DNA from: Rheum nobile
Lineage: Eukaryota > Streptophyta > Magnoliopsida > Caryophyllales > Polygonaceae
Length of the DNA: 64,000 bases
Direction: 5' to 3'
NCBI GenBank assembly: GCA_027886185.1
Contig: WOAB01000188.1
Span: forward strand, 186,001-250,000
The notes under the pieces were generated by a model. That model was not told the DNA's origin, did no database searches, and was given only the letters and a program-made list of their open reading frames with translations. A program made the position numbers and the translations under genes. Shown in pieces: positions 22,293 to 33,828 of the stretch (position 1 is the stretch's first letter; every line of letters begins with the position of its first letter).

Positions 22293-25200
22293 TTAGGTCG
22301 AGAATAACTCGGGAAAACGCCTGAGCATATCTGACTCGGTTTCCCACGTCTCCCAAGTAACTTCTTCGGTCCCTGACTTGGACCACAGCACTCGTACCAA
22401 CGGCACGATCTTGTTGCGCAAATGCTTCTCCCGACGCTCCAAAATGCGCACGGGCAACTCTTCGTAAGTACCATTAGCTTGAACCTCGATGTCCTCATAA
22501 CTAAGCACATGAGACTCATCTGGCACATACTTTCTGAGTAAAGACACATGGAACACGTTATGCACCGGGTGAGCCGATGGCGGCAACGCCAAACGGTACG
22601 CTAGAGATCCCACTCTATCCAGAATCTCGAATGGTCCCACGTAGCGAGGGTTAAGCTTCCCACGCTTACCAAATCTGAAAACTCCTTTGGATGGCGATAC
22701 CTTGACAAAAACCTTGTCACCGACCTCGAACTCGACAGTCCTGCGCTTCCGATCTGCGTAGGACTTCTGTCGACTCTGAGCGGTCAACATTCTTTGTCTG
22801 ATCAAGGCAATGTCTGAAGCCGTCCTTTCGACCAACTCTGGTCCAAGCAGAATTTTGTCGGCATTATCGTCCCAACAAATCGGAGATCTGCATCTGCGAC
22901 CATACAAAGCTTCAAACGGAGTCATCTTGATTGTAGCATGCCAGCTATTGTTGTATGTGAACTCAATCAGACTCAAGCTGTCCTCCCAGCTAGTCGGACG
23001 ATCGAGCACACAAGCTCTAAGCATATCCTCCAGAGTCTGGATGGTCCTTTCAGACTGGCCATCTGTCTGAGGATGAAACGCTGTACTGAATCTCAACTCG
23101 GTTCCCATAGCCTTATGAAGTTCCTTCCAGAATCTTGACATGAAACGGCCATCTCGGTCCGATACAATGGTCTTAGGAATGCCATGTAAGCGGACAATCT
23201 CCTTCTGGTAAACTTCGGCTAGCTTCTGGGTTTTCCATGTGGTCTTGATGGCTATGAAATGAGCACTCTTCGTAAGCCTATCCATAATTACCCAGATAGC
23301 ATCTCTCTGACTTCGAGTCTTGGGTAGCCCAGTGACGAAGTCCATGGAAATGTCCTCCCATTTCCATTCTGGCACGGGGAGAGGTAGCATCTCACCACCT
23401 GGTCTGCGGTGTTCGATCTTGACTTTTTGGCAAGTTAAGCACTTTGCCACAAAGTCTGCTACGTCCCACTTCATGTTTGGCCACCAAAACTTCTTCCTGA
23501 GATCCTTGTACATCTTGCTAGAGCCAGGATGCACAGAATAAGCAGATGAATGAGCTTCTCTCATCACCAACTAACGAAGACCTTCTGTGTCAGGCACACA
23601 GATCCGATCCTGAAACCAAAGTGATCCATCATCCTGAACCACAAAACTGGGAGCTTTCCCATCCATCACTTCACTGCTTTACTTTACCAAGATGATGTCA
23701 TCGACTTGCTTTTCTTTGATTTGATCCAGCAGTGTAGCCTGAATCTCCATCATACTCAGGTACCCTCTACGCTGGTCATACAAGACTTCGATGTCGCATG
23801 ACTCTTGGTTTAGCTTGGTTTGAACAGTAAGTAGAGCAACTACAGTCTCGTGCGTTGTCTTCCGGCTTAGTGCATCAGCTACTACATTAGCCTTGCCCGG
23901 ATGATACAACAACTCCATGTCGTAGTCCTTGAGCAACTCTAGCCAGCGGCGTTGTCTCATATTTAACTCCTTCTGAGTAAATATATACTTGAGACTTTTG
24001 TGGTCAGTGAAGACTTGGCATCTTATACCATAGAGGTAATGCCTCCAAATCTTCAGCGCAAAGACAACCGCTGCTAACTCAAGATCATGGGTCGGATAGT
24101 TTTCTTCGTAAGTCTTGAGTTGTCTAGATGCGTAAGCAATGACTCTGCCCCTTTGTATCAAAACACAACCAAGGCCACACTTGGAAGCATCACTATAGAC
24201 CACATAATCGGCATTCCCCTCTGGGAGTGCTAACACGGGTGCCGAGGTCAACCGTCGCTTCAACTCCTGGAAACTGACCTCGCACTTGTCATTCCAGACA
24301 AACTTCTTGTGGACCTTGTGGAGTAGATTGGTCATAGGTAGAGCGATCTTTGAAAATCCTTCTACAAATCTTCTATAATACCCGGCAAGTCCAAGAAAAC
24401 TGTGCACCTCCTTCACATTCTGGGGCTGTGTCCAATTAGCCACCGCTTCAATCTTTTGGGGATCAACCATAACCCCATTTTTATTGATCACGTGGCCTAA
24501 GAAAGCCACTTCCTTTATCCAGAATTCACACTTAGACAGTTTAGCATAAAGCTGATGTTGTCTAAGGATCGACAAGGAAATCCGCAGATGTTCCTCGTGG
24601 GCTTCTTCACTCGGAGAGTAGATCAAAATGTCGTCGATGAAAACCACCACGAACTTATCCAAGTACTGGTGAAAACATCGGTTCATCAAATCCATAAAGA
24701 CAGCTGGAGCATTTGTAAGCCCAAAAGGCATCACTACGAACTCGTAATGACCATATCTGGTCCTAAACGCGGTTCTAGGAATGTCCTGCTCCCGAATTCT
24801 GAGTTGATGATATCCAGATCTTAAGTCGATCTTGGAGAACACCTTTGCTCCTTGCAACTGGTCCAACAAGTCATCAATCCTAGGCAAAGCATACTTGTTC
24901 TTGATCGTCACCTTATTCAACTCTCGGTAGTCGATACAAAGTCGGAACGATCCGTCCTTCTTTTTGACGAATAAAACCGGAGCACCCCACGGCGATGCAC
25001 TCGGCCTCACATAACCTTTATCAAGAAGATCTTCAAGTTGATTCTTCAACTCTTGCATCTCAACTGGAGCCATCCGATACGGGGATTTGGAAATCGGCGC
25101 CGTACCAGGCTCGAGATCAATAGAAAACTCTACGTCACGATTTGGGGGTAATCTTGGAATTTCTTCCGGAAAGACATCCGAAAATTCCCTAACTACAGGA

Positions 25201-27014
25201 ATATCAAGAACCTCAGGTCCATCCTTCTCAGGCGAATCCAAGTAGCAAAGGTACCCGACACATCCTTGTCGTAGTAGCTTAAACGCAGCCATCGCATTGA
25301 TCAACTTGCCGTTATCAGCGTCATTTCGACCTTTGAACTTGCACACGAATTGGCCCCCGGATGACACCGTCACCGTTCTTGAACTGAAGTCGATCACCGC
25401 CTTGTGACGCGTCAGCCAATCCATACCGAGAATAATGTCATATGGAGCCATGGCTATGCAGATTAAATCTGCCTCAAATTCCTTACCCTGAATGGTAATC
25501 GGAAAGTCGGACAAATGCTTGGTTCCCACCAAACGTTCTCCATTAGGAAGATTAACGACGAAAGGGTCGCACGAATCGTTGCACACTAAGTCTAACTTGC
25601 TAACACAGCTATCCGAAATAAAGGAATGCGTAGCACCAGAATCAAACAGAATGCACACTGAAGTAGAGTGAAGGTATAGAGTACCTTGAGCAATTGGAGC
25701 GTTGGGTCCATCTGCCTCACGCATCTCGTACAAGCGTTGGCCCTGACTTCCAGAAATAGCTGGGGCTTTTCCCCTGTTCTGAGCAGTCGTCTGCACTAAA
25801 GGGCTAGGAGTCTCGGCAGGCTTAAACCTAGGTCGGTTGCTCTGATGAACTGACCCTTGCTGCGACTCTACTCCCTTCTGCTTCCCCTGCTTGCAGAACT
25901 TTTGCAGATGACCATCACGTCCACACCCAAAGCATGGCCTCCTCTCCTTCCGACACTCAGTGCTCTTGTGCCCAGCAGTACCGCAGTTATAACACTGAAC
26001 TGTACTCCTGGTCTGCCCTGACTGCTGAGTCGATCCTCCTTGCGTCATCTCCGTCTTAGCTCTGCCGGATTTGGCGAAGTTAGACGGTGCCGCAGGGCGC
26101 TTAAAACCACCTCCCTGGTTCTGATTCTGCATCGACTTCTGTCGGTTGCGCCTCTTGGTCGACTCCTCGAGAGTTACCTCCAGCTTATAGGCACAATCCA
26201 CATACTGCTCCAAGGTAGAGCATGTGTGGTGCACCATTAATGGCTTGATATCCGGGTTCATCCACTCGTGGAAGTACTAGATCTTTTGAGCCTCGCTGGT
26301 GATCTCGGCAGTGGCGTACTATAGAAGATGGTTGAACTTAGATGCCAACTCGGTCACTCTCAGACCATCAGTCTGAGGGTACAAGAACTCTTTATGCTTC
26401 TCCTCTCTCATACCACGAGAGAAAAAGCGATCAACCATCTTGGTCTTGAACATCGACCAAGTCAACACTGGGCTCTCAGCCAAACCAGTGCTCTCCCACT
26501 ACTCGCTAGCCTCCTCCTTCAGCTGAAGAGAAGCGATATGGACCTTCTCAGCCTCCGTACACTCCACGTTCCTGAACAGCCTCTCCATATGGGAGAACCA
26601 ATGAGTCACTGCCACTGGCTCCCCTTTCCCGTTATAGCAGTTGGGTCTCATGGAAGTAATGGTCTTAAGAGCGCGACCATAGCTGTCCCTCGTCCTAACG
26701 GCAGTCTCCTGAATCACAGGGTTTCTGGGTTCCATAACATTAGGAACCGCTGCATGAATAGGCACTTCTTGTGCTTGAGGCGCACTTGGTCTCAAGACAT
26801 CTGTAATAGCCTGCATCACGATCCCACGGATCGCCTCAACAGTTGCAGCGTCAAACAACGTCGGCGCTTGGGTCTGATCCTGACCTTCACGCCTCTGCTG
26901 GACGCGAGACTCAGACTCGTGTTCATCCTGAACACCTCTTCCTGCTGGTCTGGGGTTTTGGCTGGTCCCAGCACCGGCTCGAGTCGAATTCCTCGTGCTT
27001 CTTGGGTTCACCAT
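22293..27014 (-). pseudogene. Tekay gag-pol polyprotein with chromodomain, five in-frame stops
   Basis: One minus-strand frame from ATG 27014 (MVNPRST) to the stop at 22293, about 1,573 codons, no frameshift. Order: Gag, with two CCHC knuckles (CYNCGTAGHKSTEC, CFGCGRDGHLQKFC; about residues 341-374); aspartic protease FDSGATHSFI; RT with VFIDDILIYS; RNase H with YSDASKCGLG and DALSRK; integrase with a zinc finger (near CLTCQK), SMDF, VSDRD and DGQSERT (D-D-E intact); then GDKVFVKV and a C-terminal chromodomain, which in this clade targets insertion to H3K9-methylated chromatin. Stops are TAG 26499-26501, 26319-26321 and 26277-26279, TAA 23679-23681, and TAG 23571-23573. All could be glutamine codons changed by one C-to-T. 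Otherwise the domains look intact. Confidence 0.9.
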
Positions 27015-27304
27015 CTATTTATCGATCAAATTCTTAGCATTCAATACATTAATATTATGCAATATACTTATGCAATATACCAACGTAAATAAATTACTCA
27101 GAATAGATCAACTTGGTATTTTATAGATGAACCTTCGAATTCTTACACAAGTTACACATAAGTTTATCATTCGAGCGTTCGGACGACATTGCTCGAAGAT
27201 ATAAGTGTTTCTCAGAGTACTTGCCGCAATACTGAAATATTACACAAAGTACAACTTGGAATACTAAGAAACGAAACTATTACGATAGGCAACGCCACTC
27301 CTCC

Positions 27305-28243
27305 TCAAGGCGTTCCAAAATGTCTCCCATACGACTGGCTACTCGTGCATGGTCTCTTCGGGCTAGGCTCACCATCGAGCTCTGGCGATGGGTTTCGCAC
27401 CCTGCTTGACCCTGAAGCACATAGTCCTAGCTCAGTCATGGTAAAGTATGGGTCGTCCATGACTGGTCCTCCTATTCCAGCCCTCCTCTGAGTACTGGCG
27501 GTCAACTCATCCCTCTGACGCTGCTGTTCTGCGGAGATTACCTCGCTCTGGTGGAGAATCTCCTGCAGCTCGGATTCCGACCTCCATCTCCTTGGAGTAG
27601 GGATAGGCTGAGATTCCCTGTCACTTCTCCCAATACCGTACTCGGTATACAGTGCCTCCCAATCAGCTTCTGACATGGGTGCGTACTCTGGCACTGGTGA
27701 CAATCCTGTACCGGGCTCCTGATTCTGCCCTCCAAGGTCCAACTCTGGATCCTCTTCTGGATCATCCTCTATGGGATCCTCATCCTCGGGATCATCCTCG
27801 ATGGGATCCTCATCCTCGGGATCATCCTCGATGGGATCCTCATCCTCGGAATCATCCTCGATCATATCCTCGTCCTCGACAGGATCTTGCTCAAGCATCT
27901 CCTCTTCCTCCTCCTCGTACTCGATCTCCTCGGGAATTGGTCCCAGTAGAAAGTCGTCTTGGTAAACCCCTTGTTCATACCTTGACAACTCGTCTTCCTG
28001 CTCCCATTCCTGTACTCCCTCCACCCTTGGTGGCGGCACAGGTGCAGGTCTAGGGACCATAGCATTCCTGGCTACAAGGACAACCGACTCGGGGAGAACG
28101 TGCTTGACGTCTTCGGGTGGGCTACTCCGGCCTCCAACCTCGAAACATCGCTGAGGTAACGGAAAATCTAGCCTCGGCTGATCCGACTTGGCGTCTTCCG
28201 ACCCCCTACCAATAGAGAAGCAGACACCCATCCTATCGAACAA
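27305..28243 (-). CDS. Unbroken acidic ORF in the Tekay leader, upstream of gag
   Basis: A 312-codon frame from ATG 28243 to the stop at 27305, about 180 bases after the primer site and 290 bases before the gag ATG, on the same strand as gag-pol. The N-terminal third is mixed; residues about 115-165 are extremely acidic, with four 30-bp tandem units (27760-27879) encoding EDEDPIEDDP. The C-terminal part (YAPMSEADWEALYTEYGIG, SESELQEILHQSEVI) looks like a folded domain, ending in a basic, proline-rich tail. It has no stop although gag-pol has five. I know no family for it. Plant Ty3/gypsy elements of other lineages (for example Ogre ORF1) carry an extra ORF in this position, but the similarity here is of position only. 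Expression from the full-length RNA would make it the first ORF. Confidence 0.65.
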   Translation of the reverse strand: MFDRMGVCFSIGRGSEDAKSDQPRLDFPLPQRCFEVGGRSSPPEDVKHVLPESVVLVARNAMVPRPAPVPPPRVEGVQEWEQEDELSRYEQGVYQDDFLLGPIPEEIEYEEEEEEMLEQDPVEDEDMIEDDSEDEDPIEDDPEDEDPIEDDPEDEDPIEDDPEEDPELDLGGQNQEPGTGLSPVPEYAPMSEADWEALYTEYGIGRSDRESQPIPTPRRWRSESELQEILHQSEVISAEQQRQRDELTASTQRRAGIGGPVMDDPYFTMTELGLCASGSSRVRNPSPELDGEPSPKRPCTSSQSYGRHFGTP

Positions 28244-28423
28244 TAAGGAAGGAATTAGTCTTTCTAGACATAGAAGCGAGCTTACTATATCAGACTATAA
28301 AGAAGACACGACTATGAACGGTGTTTTTAAATTCTTTTCAGAATTAAAATTCAGAGCCCTTTTAAAGCATTTTGAAAATGAATAAATGGTTTATAAAAAT
28401 TCCAAACCCATTTTAAAACCTTT

Positions 28424-28436
28424 GGCTCTGATACCA
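28424..28436 (-). other. Tekay primer binding site (tRNA-iMet)
   Basis: Minus strand TGGTATCAGAGCC, four bases inside the 5' LTR (starts 28441 on the plus strand). Perfect match to the plant iMet-type site. Confidence 0.95.
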
Positions 28437-28440
28437 CAAC

Positions 28441-30804
28441 TGTAACACCCCCAAAACCTAACCCTTTTGGAAATGTATTACCGCCAGTGACCCCAGTGTT
28501 CCTTACCGAGATCACCCAAGGCTTTACCAAATAAATACAATTTATGAAATGCAATTGATACACAAAGATCAAGCATTAAATTCCAAAACATAACATTGTT
28601 GAGGAAACAAGAGTTACGGGATTACAACCCAATCCCGAATAGGTCAAAACATAGTTTAAACCAAACACAGCGGAAGACTAAGAAAGTAAGTTACAATCGG
28701 AGTTATTGTCCAAAGGATCATAACCTGATTAAAGAAATAATTAAAACATTCAAAAACCACCGCCGACTCCATAGTCCTTTTAATCTTCTGAGCTACTTCT
28801 TAACTGATGTGTCGAATCAAACGGATGACACCAGCCAACCATGCAAGGGAAAATATTGGTTGGTTAGTCTAACTGAATAGACTAGCAAGGGTACAAAGCA
28901 GACTGGTTCGAAGCAGTCATATTAGGTTAGACTCATCGCTTCTCGGATAATAACCGATAACGGTAGTCAACCATCATATTCCTACTGGAATAAACAAGAG
29001 GTATGCACAAGAGAAGATTCTGGAAGACTGAATCTTCACAGAAATCGACTCGAAAGAAGACTCCAACGGAAATGAGTCTTTAAGGAAGCAATGACAAATC
29101 TGGAAAGTTACAGTAACATTCAACCATGATTTAAAACTGACTGAGATACTTCGGTTCACGACCAACCTCATCGCCTACAGCGAATCCAGATTGGAAAGAG
29201 AACGTACTACATTCGAGTCAAGACGAGTTTTCCTAGCTGCACTGAACTTAGCTGCACTACTCGCCCAAGGTGTATTAATTATGTGCGTCAAGGTAGCACT
29301 TATCTGATTTATGTTTCAAAACACACATCACGTTATAGACTTTTACATGTGTACCCCACCAATGGGACGACACATCTTAGTATACGTTTCATCGAGAGTG
29401 ACGTATACCGAAAGGTTTGTGACACCAGCTAAGTGTCCTGTCTCTACACACATGTGTAAGAGACCGATCATGATCTTAGAATAGTACCAGATGGGGACGA
29501 GCCACCTCGATACCAGATTATAAAGAAACGACTGGACATAGTCCGAGTAACGTTCCTATCTAACAGTGCTAACTAAACAGTTACAGCACCACAACATTTA
29601 CAGGATAAATCCACATAAAGGCCCGAAAGGCGATCATAGATAATAGCGTTGTTCTAACAGATATACAACCTATTATATGATTTTCAAAACAGTTTATCAA
29701 AACCGTTTCCAGACAAACAGAATATTCATTCCAAATTAATTACTCAGATAAACTACTGATAATTAATGTAAATATGGAACGAAAGAGCAAGAGCGAACCG
29801 CCACTTGCCTTACTCCGCAGAATAGTCTAAAGACGTCACTGGATTCCGGGCTTGACACGGTATAGTTCCGACAGCACAACAACCTTCGAGTCGACCCATA
29901 AAAGGAACCCCAAGTTAGATCCGACATAAACAGTACGAATCTAAACACGACGAAAGAACACGAAAGGAAAGACGCCACGACGACAACCGACCAAGCCAAA
30001 GCCACGAAGGCGTTCTGGGCACTGGCGGCGGTCGCCGTTCTTGGCGGCGGTCGCCGTGAAGAACACGGCCGACTGAAACGAGAGAAAACTCACCCCAAAA
30101 CATGAGCGGTTCGGCCTCCTTCGACTTGCTTTGGCTTCTAACCTCCAAGGCTAACCAAAAGCTTCACAAAGGCACTCTGGAAACACACCACGACACCTCC
30201 GGCGAGCACAAGAAAACCGACGAAAATACAACTCACTTTGAGGGAGAGTTTTGGCAGCGATTCGGGGTTGTAGATGACCCAAAACCCATGCCCAAGCTTG
30301 TCTATTTATAGGCAAACCCCAAGGAGTGATCTGCAAACCCTCAGACGCGGCAAACGACGCAACGGCGTGCCTCGAATGACGCCGGCGACCATCGGGCAAA
30401 GCCCACTGGACAATCACGGCGGTCGCCGTATTTTTGCCTGCGGCGGGCACGCGGCGGTCGCCGTAAATGCGGCGGTCGCCGTTGCTAGGCCTGTCGCGGC
30501 CAGCTAGAAGCTGACACGTTGACTCTTCGGGCCCAACCACGGCGGTCGCCGTTTCCCCCTTTTCCCGCCCATTCGGCTTTGAACGAGCATGACGATAAAC
30601 CGGGATAAAAATTATCGTACGCGAACGACAATTTAAAATTCAAGGCACCTTGTCTGTATATTATTTCACTAAGAAAAATATTACAGATATAGAGCACATT
30701 ACAGAATGTCTCAAGCTACCTGAATTAAATCCGACGTACACAACGGGTACTCGGGAAAATTCCATAATTCCCAAAATAACCTTACAAAAATACGGGGTAT
30801 CACA
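28441..30804 (-). repeat. Tekay 5' LTR (2,364 bp)
   Basis: Pairs with 19877-22256. TATA box TATAAATA on the minus strand at 30303-30310. Dyads at 30025, 30044, 30416, 30451, 30469 and 30539. Confidence 0.95.
30303..30310 (-). promoter_or_regulatory. TATA box of Tekay 5' LTR
   Basis: Minus strand CCTATAAATAGAC, the functional promoter position for this copy. Four CGGCGGTCGCCG dyads lie 106-250 bp upstream. Confidence 0.65.
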
Positions 30805-31289
30805 ATGGCTTCCAAGCTAAGCGCAACGGCAGCCATGTGCGCGTCGACGGCGGCCATGCGCGCGGCGGCGGAGCGCTCGACCTCCCTCTCGTGGCGGAGC
30901 GTAGCCAATTCCGCGCGCACTGCCTCGATTACGGCCGCCTTATGGCAGGCGGCAACCGCCTTGGCACGGTTCTCCTCGGCAAGCCGCGCGGCCATCGACT
31001 CGGTGTAATATGTGGGCGGCGGCCACCCTGCATCATGGCCTTCGGCGCGGTGGGTGGCGTGGCCGTGGGGAAGCGGTAGCCAAACCGGGGCACGGCGGTC
31101 TAGCTGGCGCCGGGGCCGGTCCCGGGCACGATCATAACCCCGGTGGCCCACATCCGTCCAAGTCGCGTCCTCGTCATGGTGGCGGCTGAACTCATAGCCG
31201 ACAGCGGGCCTATGGACAGAGCAGTGGTAAGGATACCCAAAGCGGCGGTCGTCGACAACCATGGGGTCCTCCATTTGTAGACTCACCTA

Positions 31290-32626
31290 CAAGAGGCCAC
31301 AAAGCAACCCAAGTAACCAATTCACAAGCAACAAGTGCATGAACCTAAGAAGGGAGAAAATGAAATGATTTCTAAGACACAAGCACACACAAGTCAAAGG
31401 CTCACACAAGGGGATACAAGGGAGAGTAATGCATGTAACTTGACAAATGGGAGAGAACCAAGACACCTTCCAACCAAGTCAATGTGTATTCCTTAGGCTA
31501 TGTAGATAAAAGGACCAAAGTGTAACATAGGATGGCAAGCCCAATGGGATGGCAATTCGGCCAACCTATGGGTCCAACAAGAGGATGAAGTAGCTATGGC
31601 AAGGGAGAGAAGAAAATGGAGGGGAGGGCGTAGTGGCCCAAGTTGCCAAGTGAGGGTGAGAGAGCCCACCAAGGGTTGTGGATCCAAACCGAAGAAAAAA
31701 GAAAAGAAGCTTGACCTTTGCTTTGCGTTTTTTTTTTTGTTTTTTTTTTTGTTTTGGGTCTCTTGCCTTTTGTTTTGACCTCTTGAAAATATGTTTGGCT
31801 TTTTCTTATGCAAAGGGAAGCAAGACCGAAATAGACTTAGTGTTTTGATTCAAAGAGTGGAGCCACAACACTTTTTTGTAATGAATGGAAACAAGGGTAT
31901 GCAGAATTTTTTTGTTTAGACGTGCCAAGTCACCATGTAGTGGTGTGACAAGGCCTAGGAAGAAAGAGAGAAGGAGAGGCCTTTGCCACACAAATTCGGC
32001 CCCCTAAAATGACCTCCACTAAGGTATTGTCCTTATAATCCTCCCACTAACCCATCATCCTAAGGTACTATTTGGCTTTTTACCCAAAATAGCTAAAGGG
32101 AGACAAAGAATGCAAGGAGAAGGTAGAGGAGGTCTCCCAAGGACAAGGTACAAGCATGCAAGGACAAGGGGACCACACAAGGACAACAATTCAAAAAAAA
32201 TGGAGCAAGCAACACACAAGGGCAGGTGTCGGCTGGGGGGTAGTGTAGGGCGGCAGCTGGGGTGGTGGTGGGCTGAGCTACGGTGGCAGAGGAGGTGTTC
32301 CGGCGGCCGGAGGTGGTGGGGGTCGCCGAAGATTGGTAATTTTAGGGTTTTTTTGGGCTGTTTTCGGGAGGAAAGCTAAGGACAACTAAACTAAACATGA
32401 AAGTAGCATGGAAAACATGAAAAAAGACATGGAAACAAGAGAAAAACTGAGCATGCAATCTCAACACAACACAAGAAGAAACAAGAAATTTTTTTCTAGC
32501 TAGCAAGGAAGATACAGAGCAAAACACAAGGAACCATGGAAATAACAAAGGAGAACATGCTAGCTATGGAAAAGAACCATAAAAACGAAATTTTTAAAGG
32601 GAGAAGAGGACTTAGCTTGGGAACTT
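31290..32626. other. LARD-1 leader, no gene
   Basis: Between the LARD-1 primer site and its ORF: non-coding, with poly-T/G runs (31731-31756) and purine-rich stretches. No domain seen on either strand. Confidence 0.5.
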
Positions 32627-32640
32627 GGCTCTTGATACCA
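32627..32640 (-). other. LARD-1 primer binding site, variant
   Basis: Minus strand TGGTATCAAGAGCC, the iMet-type site with one extra A, two bases from the 5' LTR at 32643. Confidence 0.8.
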
Positions 32641-32642
32641 AT

Positions 32643-33327
32643 TGATGAGAAACAACCCTCCAAGGTGAGGCTTTGCTCCTCTAGAAGCTAGATCTAGTCC
32701 AAGGGGAGCCTTCTTCTCCTTTCTAAGCTTAGGAACTCTTCAATGGCAGCCAAGAGAGGGAGGTGGGGCGCCAGACTGAGGTGAGGCCGAGAGAAGCCAA
32801 GGAGGTGGCGGCACCGGCGAGCCCAAGGAGACCCTCCTTGGGGGTTCCTTGGCCGTGAAGAGCTAAGACCGAAATGTGTTCTTTGTGGTTCAAGTGTTGA
32901 TTCGTGAGAGATTGAGAAGAAGAGAGTTGGGTTGAAGTTTAGTGGCTGCCTAGGGGAGGATTCCTCTAACCCAAGGCAATGCCACTCTCTTTAATCTTCA
33001 ACTAAATGACAAGGAAGACAAGGGAAGGTTTAAATAGTCTAGGGATTTTGGGAGTGGGCTAAGAGCCATAGGCACATGGGTCCACACGCCCACTAATAAA
33101 AGGAAACTCTAATGGGCCTTAGTGAATTAAAGCCCATATGCAAAATGGTTCTTCATACTCACTAAGGCAAGACTAGAATTAAGAAACTAAATAACCAAAA
33201 TAGAAAGGGGATAAAAGCCATATTGGCTTGGGTATAGACGTGTGCACAAATGCCTTAGAGTCGAAGCATATTCAATGCTTGAGTGTCGTGGAATTGATGC
33301 GCCGGCGTCTTGGGTTGGTACTCATCA
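32643..33327 (-). repeat. LARD-1 5' LTR (685 bp)
   Basis: Pairs with 17631-18314. Followed by TSD GCTGC and the resumed Tat antisense exon 4. Confidence 0.9.
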
Positions 33328-33828
33328 GCTGCTAGGTCAGAGTCCGACCTTGCGTATTTGAAGACCAAGTTAGAGGGGGTTGAGAGCCGTTGTAAGGAGG
33401 CTGAACGCCGCTTTGTCAGGGAGTTGAAGAGTTGCCAAGATGACTTGGACGCGTGTTGAAATGAGCTTAGCGAGATCCAATCGAGTGTCGAAGAGAAGGT
33501 GAAGCAAGCTAGGATCGAGGCTGGTCGGATCGTAGGCGACGTAGGCATTTTTTATGCGTTGAAGTTGCGTGTCGAGATGATGGAGGAGTTTGAAGAGGGC
33601 AAGCAGGGGACCTGGGATTTGAAGGCGGAGAAGGAGACCATGGAGACCCTGTTTCCGAAGGGGAATCCAGGCTCGGAGCTTTTCCACTTGGCCGGTGTCG
33701 GAGAGGAATCTCTGGATGAAAGCACCGGTGAGGACGAGGCCCACTCTGGCGACACCGAGCCGATTGAGCCCCAACCTTCTCCTGACCCGGCCCCTGCTAA
33801 AGGTAATGTTGTAGACCCCGATCCTTGA

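Larger units (their letters stand above)
19877..30804 (-). mobile_element. Tekay/Del-type chromovirus, full length
   Basis: LTRs 19877-22256 (2,380 bp) and 28441-30804 (2,364 bp), TGTAACACCC...GGTATCACA, flanked by the perfect TSD ATGGC (19872-19876, 30805-30809), inserted in the LARD-1 ORF. The iMet primer site is at 28424-28436 and the polypurine tract at 22257-22270. An extra ORF and one gag-pol frame with five stops lie between. The C-terminal chromodomain (PVRILERREKHLRNK, WETWETESDM) places it with Tekay/Del chromoviruses. The LTRs differ mainly by minisatellite copy number and a ~28-bp indel, so it is the youngest or nearly the youngest insertion of the nest. Confidence 0.95.
18506..31274 (-). 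pseudogene. LARD-1 proline-rich ORF of unknown function, split by Tekay
   Basis: The minus-strand ATG at 31274 opens MEDPMVVDDRRFG. The arginine-rich N-terminus and an alanine-rich helix (RLAEENRAK...AELATLRHEREVERSA), probably coiled coil, run to the Tekay insertion at 30805. Removing Tekay and one TSD copy restores the same frame from 19871: a proline/alanine linker, a TAG at 19643-19645, then a long Pro-rich linker and a better conserved part (EYPIAEWCKKDRDKI, WEDFPRP, ASTIWDDLAKDFLTG) to a stop at 18506. A run of 15 G at 18555-18569 may hide a frameshift, since the next frame continues open to the polypurine tract. About 610 codons. No zinc knuckle or other domain recognised; a divergent Gag is possible. 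Confidence 0.6.
17631..33327 (-). mobile_element. LARD-1: non-autonomous LTR element with unknown ORF
   Basis: LTRs 17631-18314 (684 bp) and 32643-33327 (685 bp), ends TGATGAG...CTCATCA, flanked by TSD GCTGC (17626-17630, 33328-33332), inserted in exon 4 of the Tat antisense ORF. The primer site (32627-32640) and polypurine tract (18315-18328) fix the minus orientation. There is no protease, RT or integrase; instead one long proline-rich ORF, interrupted by the Tekay insertion. Without Tekay the element would be about 4.8 kb. Its 3' junction encodes the LLQEGESDE motif shared with chromoviruses, suggesting a CRM-type partner. Confidence 0.85.
16221..33828 (+). pseudogene. Antisense extra ORF of the Tat element (Transposase_28-like), four exons, split by LARD-1
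   Basis: This gene runs opposite to Tat gag-pol, between integrase and the 3' LTR. I read exons 16221-16815, 16885-17049, 17128-17477 and 17560-17630 continuing at 33333-33828. Introns of 69, 78 and 82 bp have GTATGT, GTGAGT and GTAAGT donors and AG acceptors, and all phases match. Exon 1 holds YEGWVCFYAYPFRVG, FPFSPLVRDFLA and LAPCQVMPQAWQIL, the pattern of the plant 'putative gypsy type transposon' family (Pfam Transposase_28). The last exon is a predicted coiled coil (KTKLEGVESRCKEAERRF) with an acidic/proline end. In-frame stops are TGA 16803-16805, TAA 17265-17267 and TGA 33457-33459; no frameshift is needed. Length is about 558 codons. Function unknown. Confidence 0.7.

Noticed and set aside
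31493..31813. Lysine-rich minus-strand open frame
   Set aside because: Arises from the A/T homopolymers in the LARD-1 leader; no supporting motif.
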